A stretch of 39,962 nt of DNA, taken from NCBI GenBank assembly GCA_004321745.1, contig SGYO01000017.1, forward strand, positions 1 through 39,962. The letters run 5' to 3'. Made by a program: the position numbers and the translations under genes. Source of the stretch: a bacterium. Its GTDB lineage: Bacteria; Fidelibacterota; Marinisomatia; Marinisomatales; UBA1611. Positions 35,531-39,962 of the stretch are shown piece by piece (the first letter of the stretch is position 1; every line of letters starts with the position of its first letter). The notes below the pieces were generated by a model that was not told where the DNA came from, did not search any database, and worked only from the letters and a program-made list of their open reading frames with translations.

Positions 35531-36871
35531 TCAATTACAAAAAACTTTCATAGATTCATGAGAAAGTTCTTGCAATGCTTTAATACCAGCTCTTTCCACA
35601 AAATCAAAATTTTTAGCAGCTTTACCTAAAATAACATGATCAATAATTTGAGTATTTTCAGTTATGTCATCAATTTTTAAAATGAAAAATGCTTTGGATA
35701 TAAAAGGCTCTTTTCTATTCATCCTTCTTAGATTTTCATTAGAGGAAACATCAAAATACATATACAATTCTGAATCATTTTCATTTTGAACAAAATCTAT
35801 ATCAAGCTTATCAGATAAACATGACTTTACTGAATCATTGAAAGCTGTTTGTTCAATAGCTGGATTAAAACTATTTATAGATTGTCCTAAAAATATTTTT
35901 GTATCTGATGGTATAATAGCAATTTTGATCTTTTCAGGGTTTATAGAAAATATTCTTGCATAATCACCACCTAATAAAGTTTTATAATCTAACTCTAAAA
36001 TAGTTGTTAAAACTTTTCTTTTAGGCATCAATGAAATTTTAGTATTGATAAATTGATCTTTACTAGTTTTCCAATTAATTGGCTCAAAAAAATCGCTATA
36101 TGACTGTTTTACATTTATACCATCTAAATACTCAGAATTCTTTCTGTTAATTAATTTAAAAGATATACTATCACTATCCTTAATTAGGGGAATTTTAGCA
36201 ATTTTTTGAGGATCAAATACGAAACTTATATTTTCGTTAAACTCATTTAATACTGATTTAATCTTTTTATAGTTTTTAAAATTTTGATCTTTTTTATTTA
36301 AAATAATAAAATCGATATTTTCAACTATTTTTTCAATACTACTAGCTAATATTGAAAGATTTTCTTCATTTATCTTATCAGAAAACTGAGGTATTTTTTT
36401 ATTAAAATTAAAAGTACTTAACCTATTACGGATTTCATCATAGTAATCAGTTTTATCCAAGCTAATTAAAGTATAACTATAATTTTTATCCTTATACGTA
36501 CTATCAATTTTTTTCTTTGAGTTTATTAAATCTATCCTTCTAGATATTATCTGATAAACTAAACTATCTATGTAGCTATCTTCTAAATCAAACTCTAGTT
36601 TTAAAACCTTATCAACATTTTCATGTATTTGATCTTTAATCAGACCTAATGCAATTTCTTTAGAAGATATTGAATCTGTTATTCCTGATTTTCCTACTGC
36701 ATACCATTTTTTAAAATCGGAAGATACTCCATGAACCCAATTTGGCGCCCTAACAATTTTCCTAGTAGCTACAGCTACTGGTTCAGGAGTAGAGCTACAT
36801 GAATTAGTAAAAATTAATGTAGCCGCGAAGACTAGCCCCAAAATAAATTGGCTCATATTTCGCCAAAACAT
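35531..36871 (-). CDS. LPP20-like lipoprotein, paralogue 2 of a tandem pair
   Basis: A lipoprotein of about 446 aa with a hydrophobic leader ending IFTNSC. The segment after it, 'APNWVHGVSSD', resembles the N-terminal part of LPP20-family lipoproteins. The C-terminal third, with 'KAFFILKID' and a final helix 'ERAGIKALQEL', resembles CsgG/FlgT-like periplasmic domains; this is weak. It aligns along its whole length with the next gene. Numbered from the TTG at 36880, C354 and C448 match cysteines of the paralogue with identical spacing. I chose the ATG at 36871, which forms TAATG with the upstream stop. The TTG 9 bp earlier and another ATG at 36856 are possible. The function is unknown; probably an envelope structural or assembly role. 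Confidence 0.7.
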   Translation of the reverse strand: MFWRNMSQFILGLVFAATLIFTNSCSSTPEPVAVATRKIVRAPNWVHGVSSDFKKWYAVGKSGITDSISSKEIALGLIKDQIHENVDKVLKLEFDLEDSYIDSLVYQIISRRIDLINSKKKIDSTYKDKNYSYTLISLDKTDYYDEIRNRLSTFNFNKKIPQFSDKINEENLSILASSIEKIVENIDFIILNKKDQNFKNYKKIKSVLNEFNENISFVFDPQKIAKIPLIKDSDSISFKLINRKNSEYLDGINVKQSYSDFFEPINWKTSKDQFINTKISLMPKRKVLTTILELDYKTLLGGDYARIFSINPEKIKIAIIPSDTKIFLGQSINSFNPAIEQTAFNDSVKSCLSDKLDIDFVQNENDSELYMYFDVSSNENLRRMNRKEPFISKAFFILKIDDITENTQIIDHVILGKAAKNFDFVERAGIKALQELSHESMKVFCN

Positions 36872-38226
36872 TAACTGCAAATTTTCGATGTTACCACTTT
36901 AGCTAAATTTTTTAAAGAATTTATTCCAGCTTTTTCAACTGAATTAAAGTCTGAACCACTAGACTCAAAAATATTTTGGGAGTATATATTTTTTTGTGTC
37001 CAATTATCTGTTAAAACTAGAGCACCTGAAGAGTGAACAAAATTTGGATAAATTTTGCTTATTTTGTCAGAGTTTTCAACTGTCGTTATTTCAAAAGTCA
37101 GCGAGATTGTTGATTTGTCTTTTTTTCTGGTAAACCGTCCATTGTATTTTGCTTCAAAACATTCTCTAATTGCATTAATAGCATCTGAATCTTTAATCAG
37201 GCTATCAACATTACTAATTGTATTTTCAAAATAAATGTTAGGATTGTTTTTTATAACTGATAAGCTGAGCCTTTCAGGCCTTGGCCTAAATAAAGAGATG
37301 AAATCGCTTTTTAAAATAGATTTATAAGATATTGTAAAAATTAGTTTATATCCATTTTGCTCATCACCAATTGCTTGAACCTGATATTCTACTGAACCAT
37401 CTTTCTTTGTTATTATCAAATCATCATTGTAATTATCAACATTATAATGACCGGCTGACATCACATTAAACCACATTCCATCAATTGATTTCCCTGTTAA
37501 AGCATCTATAGCTAATATATTTATTCTTCTTCTTTCATTTACTAGTGGCATTGCATTTAAAGCTTTTGAATCAAACTTTAATTGTATGCGACTATTAATG
37601 CCATTTAAATAATTTTCTATATATTTTAATGAACTGATAACGCTACTATCTTTATTATTCATAGCAATTAAACCATTACTGCCAGTATGAAAAACAGTTT
37701 CGTTTAATATTTCAGCTATATTTTTAAAATTATCTACAGATATTACGCTATCAATACTTTTCATCCTTTCAAGGTTCAATCGATCTACTTTAGCAAATTC
37801 CTCATAAAATTCGTTTACATATGAACCTTTATCAAACCTAGCTAATGAATGTTGATACTTGCCATCATTATAATTCTCATAAATTGAAATATATTGTAAT
37901 ATTTTTCCCCGCCTATCATCCCAAAATAGTTCCTTACTTTGGCTAAAGTTTAAATCATGATTTTGATCAATTTTGCTTAAATACATATAAAAATCAGCCT
38001 TGATCATTTTAACTATTTTATCTCTAGCCAAACTATCAGAGCTAACAGTACTATTATTTTCAACTTTTGATACTCCATACAAAAATAGACTATCATTTGA
38101 GATACCACTTAACCAGTTAGGTATAATTTTGCTGGGCTCTTGAGGAACAACTTCCACTTGTTTGGGAGCACACGAATAAATGATGATAAAAATTAAAAGA
38201 TATAATATTTTATTTTTAAATACCAT
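36871..38226 (-). CDS. LPP20-like lipoprotein, paralogue 1 of a tandem pair
   Basis: A 451-aa lipoprotein: leader ends IIIYSC (C19), then 'IIPNWLSGISND' resembling the LPP20 start. Shared blocks with its neighbour are PNW-G-S-D, a middle 'LKFDSKALNAMPL' (neighbour: VFDPQKIAKIPL), 'YKSIL..DF..LF...PE', and the last helix 'VEKAGINSLKNLAK'. C356 and C450 are exactly 94 residues apart, as in the neighbour, and may form a disulfide. The extra strand-rich insertion around 240-300 is longer than in the neighbour. The two are joined by TAATG. A recent duplication is unlikely, since identity is low; they look like old paralogues kept together. Confidence 0.7.
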   Translation of the reverse strand: MVFKNKILYLLIFIIIYSCAPKQVEVVPQEPSKIIPNWLSGISNDSLFLYGVSKVENNSTVSSDSLARDKIVKMIKADFYMYLSKIDQNHDLNFSQSKELFWDDRRGKILQYISIYENYNDGKYQHSLARFDKGSYVNEFYEEFAKVDRLNLERMKSIDSVISVDNFKNIAEILNETVFHTGSNGLIAMNNKDSSVISSLKYIENYLNGINSRIQLKFDSKALNAMPLVNERRRINILAIDALTGKSIDGMWFNVMSAGHYNVDNYNDDLIITKKDGSVEYQVQAIGDEQNGYKLIFTISYKSILKSDFISLFRPRPERLSLSVIKNNPNIYFENTISNVDSLIKDSDAINAIRECFEAKYNGRFTRKKDKSTISLTFEITTVENSDKISKIYPNFVHSSGALVLTDNWTQKNIYSQNIFESSGSDFNSVEKAGINSLKNLAKVVTSKICS

Positions 38227-38280
38227 AAAGTGAGCCAGAGTATTATAATTTGTTAAAAATTGTTTGCATTATACAAATTA

Positions 38281-39225
38281 TTAGATGTAATCATAGTTTG
38301 CCAATATTTCTCTAAATGCATTGAACTGTTCATAAGTCATATCAAACTCATATAAATATTTGCCTTTAAAATATACCCTTATCCTATTTGCATCAAAAAA
38401 ATTCAATATCTTATCTGTATCGATAATATCATCTGATTTTTCCTGGTTTATAAAAGTTGATTCAATGAACTCTTTTTTACGCTCATCAACATTTACATAT
38501 ATACGCTTATTGTTATCTGTTAAAAGCTCAATTTCATTATAATTCATCCATTGAGGATCATGATAATCTGAACCACTTTTATCAATATACGTTGATCTTA
38601 TTCTGAATTCCCGATTGCCATCTTTATGAACTACTAAGTATAGCTCAATACCAAATGATATGGTATGTGCAACTTGACATAAAGTTGACCTTAAAGTTCT
38701 ATAATATGTTTTACCACTTTTAGAATCAAAAACAGATTCTACATTATTTTTAATTGAATCTAGCATTTGAGCTGCTCTTTTCTGTTTTCTCTCCTCTACT
38801 TTTTTTAATCTTAACTGCTCTTTTTCAAATTCTCTTTTTTTTCGGTTAGCATCATCATATTTTTTTTCAACTTTTTTTCTATCCCAATCAGGATATTTCT
38901 CTGAAAGAACGACCAAAAGATCCATACAAGCATCATAATCTTCTAATTCAAAATATTCATGGGCCTGGGAGTATAATGTCCCAGGAAGTTGGGCCACACT
39001 ATCCATTTTAGCCCTGAGTAATTTTAACTCTTTTTCTAGTTTTTTTATTTCAGCTATTCTTCCCTTAAGATCTTTATTTTCGCCTTGCAGGTTATCAAGT
39101 GCGCTTTCTAATTCATCTACTTCATCTTGCAAAACAACTACTTGATTTTCTAGTTCTTTTTTTTCACAACCGGAAAAAAATGCTAAAGAAACATAAATCA
39201 AAAATAATTTTAAGTACTTCATCAT
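38281..39225 (-). CDS. Coiled-coil lipoprotein of unknown function
   Basis: A 314-aa lipoprotein with the leader ending FFSGC (C20). Residues about 22-75 are a heptad coiled coil rich in Glu, Lys and Leu, then a short TPR-like stretch ('AHEYFELEDYDACMDLL', about 88-104), a second charged helix (about 118-160) and a beta-rich C-terminal half. Such coiled coils occur in Lpp- or LppA-like spacers and in barrel-tethering lipoproteins. The gene lies 54 bp upstream of the paired lipoprotein genes and 23 bp after the partial barrel gene, so it is probably one operon. No known family was recognised with confidence. Confidence 0.65.
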   Translation of the reverse strand: MMKYLKLFLIYVSLAFFSGCEKKELENQVVVLQDEVDELESALDNLQGENKDLKGRIAEIKKLEKELKLLRAKMDSVAQLPGTLYSQAHEYFELEDYDACMDLLVVLSEKYPDWDRKKVEKKYDDANRKKREFEKEQLRLKKVEERKQKRAAQMLDSIKNNVESVFDSKSGKTYYRTLRSTLCQVAHTISFGIELYLVVHKDGNREFRIRSTYIDKSGSDYHDPQWMNYNEIELLTDNNKRIYVNVDERKKEFIESTFINQEKSDDIIDTDKILNFFDANRIRVYFKGKYLYEFDMTYEQFNAFREILANYDYI

Positions 39226-39248
39226 ATTAAAGATTCAAACATAAAATT

Positions 39249-39962
39249 TTATTTTAAATCTAAACCAAGTCCTGCTGATAATGACCCATAATAGGAAGAG
39301 CCTGATCCATCTGAAAAATTAATCGTGTTAAACCTACTTGATACAGAAATTGAAAAGGGTAGTTTGCCCATTAGTAAATTTAAATTATATCCTGCAGTAA
39401 ACCCTGACCCGTGATCGTAATCCTGTCGTCCAATGATAAATTCTTTGATAATATTTTGCCCACCTATTTTTATGATTTTTGATAGATCAATATTTAAAAC
39501 TACTCCTGAGCAGGACCCAAAATAACTTTTTGCTAAACCATCAGATGATTCAAATGAGTACCCTGCGTTTTCATATCCGACTCTGGTCATAAATGGGCCA
39601 ATATTTATACCAATTGGAGTGCGAATAGAAAAAGCAGATTCAACGTAGCTAGAGTGATTTGATAGCGATGTACCTTTTATCAGTGCTTTTCTTAGACCAC
39701 TACCAATCCTTAATCCTGATAATAGCCCTTTCTTTGACTCATTCTTTTGGACAGGCTCCTCCACTTCAGTTGAAGATACTTTCACCAATAAATCTTGAAC
39801 GGGCTTAATGGAGTCTTGCTTAACTAAAATTTGTTCATTTATCCTAAGTGAATCTGGAATGATTTGCTTATTCAAACTATCGATTTCAGATATTTCAGAA
39901 TTGAAGTAATCCAGCAACACATCTATGTTTTTATTTAAATATGATTTAAATCCTGCTTGCCC
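39249..39962 (-). CDS. Beta-strand-rich envelope protein, 3' part (gene runs off the right edge)
   Basis: The frame stays open to the window end: codons before the GTG at 39920 read GQAGFKSYLNKNID, so the true start lies outside and this is the C-terminal part. The first 75 residues are helical and charged; the rest is glycine and aromatic-rich alternating strands ('SAFSIRTPIGINIGPFMTR', 'GFTAGYNLNLLMG') ending GLGLDLK, as in small outer-membrane barrels. It is probably the first gene of the lipoprotein cluster to its left. No family can be named. Confidence 0.6.
   Translation of the reverse strand, partial: GQAGFKSYLNKNIDVLLDYFNSEISEIDSLNKQIIPDSLRINEQILVKQDSIKPVQDLLVKVSSTEVEEPVQKNESKKGLLSGLRIGSGLRKALIKGTSLSNHSSYVESAFSIRTPIGINIGPFMTRVGYENAGYSFESSDGLAKSYFGSCSGVVLNIDLSKIIKIGGQNIIKEFIIGRQDYDHGSGFTAGYNLNLLMGKLPFSISVSSRFNTINFSDGSGSSYYGSLSAGLGLDLK

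Overview
The window looks like a low-GC marine bacterium of the Fibrobacterota-Chlorobiota-Bacteroidota (FCB) side of the tree, most like Candidatus Marinimicrobia (SAR406). This rests on the strong A+T bias, a large secreted protein ending in a 'YPNPFNP'-type sorting domain, many lipoproteins and outer-membrane barrels, and a mix of ATG, GTG and TTG starts. The lineage is an inference. The DNA is chromosomal and gene-dense: no gap exceeds 150 bp, and I saw no rRNA, tRNA, CRISPR array, insertion sequence or phage gene. Only the partial gene at the left edge and one acetyltransferase lie on the + strand.

Layout from left to right. 1-1.0 kb: end of an LptF/LptG-type permease (+). 1.0-5.7 kb: a 1076-aa lipoprotein and a 483-aa outer-membrane protein, translationally coupled. 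5.7-13.1 kb: an activated-methyl-cycle operon metH-metF-metK-ahcY, headed by a SAM-II riboswitch and a terminator hairpin and closed by a strong terminator. 13.1-20.9 kb: ileS, a DksA/TraR-type zinc-finger gene, lspA, an rluD-like gene, a xerC/D-like gene and pckA, packed with overlaps or gaps of a few bases. 21.0-22.4 kb: an HtrA/DegP protease. 22.5-26.2 kb: a 1240-aa multidomain secreted protein with its own terminator. 26.3-34.8 kb: pyrF, pyrE, a cyclophilin lipoprotein, a patatin, dsbD, a TlpA-like lipoprotein and an M1 peptidase fused to a probable outer-membrane barrel. 34.9-35.5 kb: a lone GNAT acetyltransferase gene (+). 35.5-40.0 kb: four envelope genes, including two tandem paralogous lipoproteins, the last gene cut by the right edge.

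How they fit together. MetH, MetF, MetK and AhcY supply every step from homocysteine through methionine and SAM to SAH and back, except the methyltransferases themselves. The SAM-II element would close the loop by sensing the product. The DsbD, TlpA, cyclophilin and HtrA proteins form a periplasmic redox, folding and quality-control set suited to a cell with many secreted proteins.

The points most worth a second look are the SAM-II aptamer with a possible antiterminator/terminator switch abutting the metH start codon, the M1 peptidase-barrel fusion, the isoleucyl-tRNA synthetase with an inverted GXHH signature motif, and the tandem lipoproteins that keep two cysteines at an identical 94-residue spacing.
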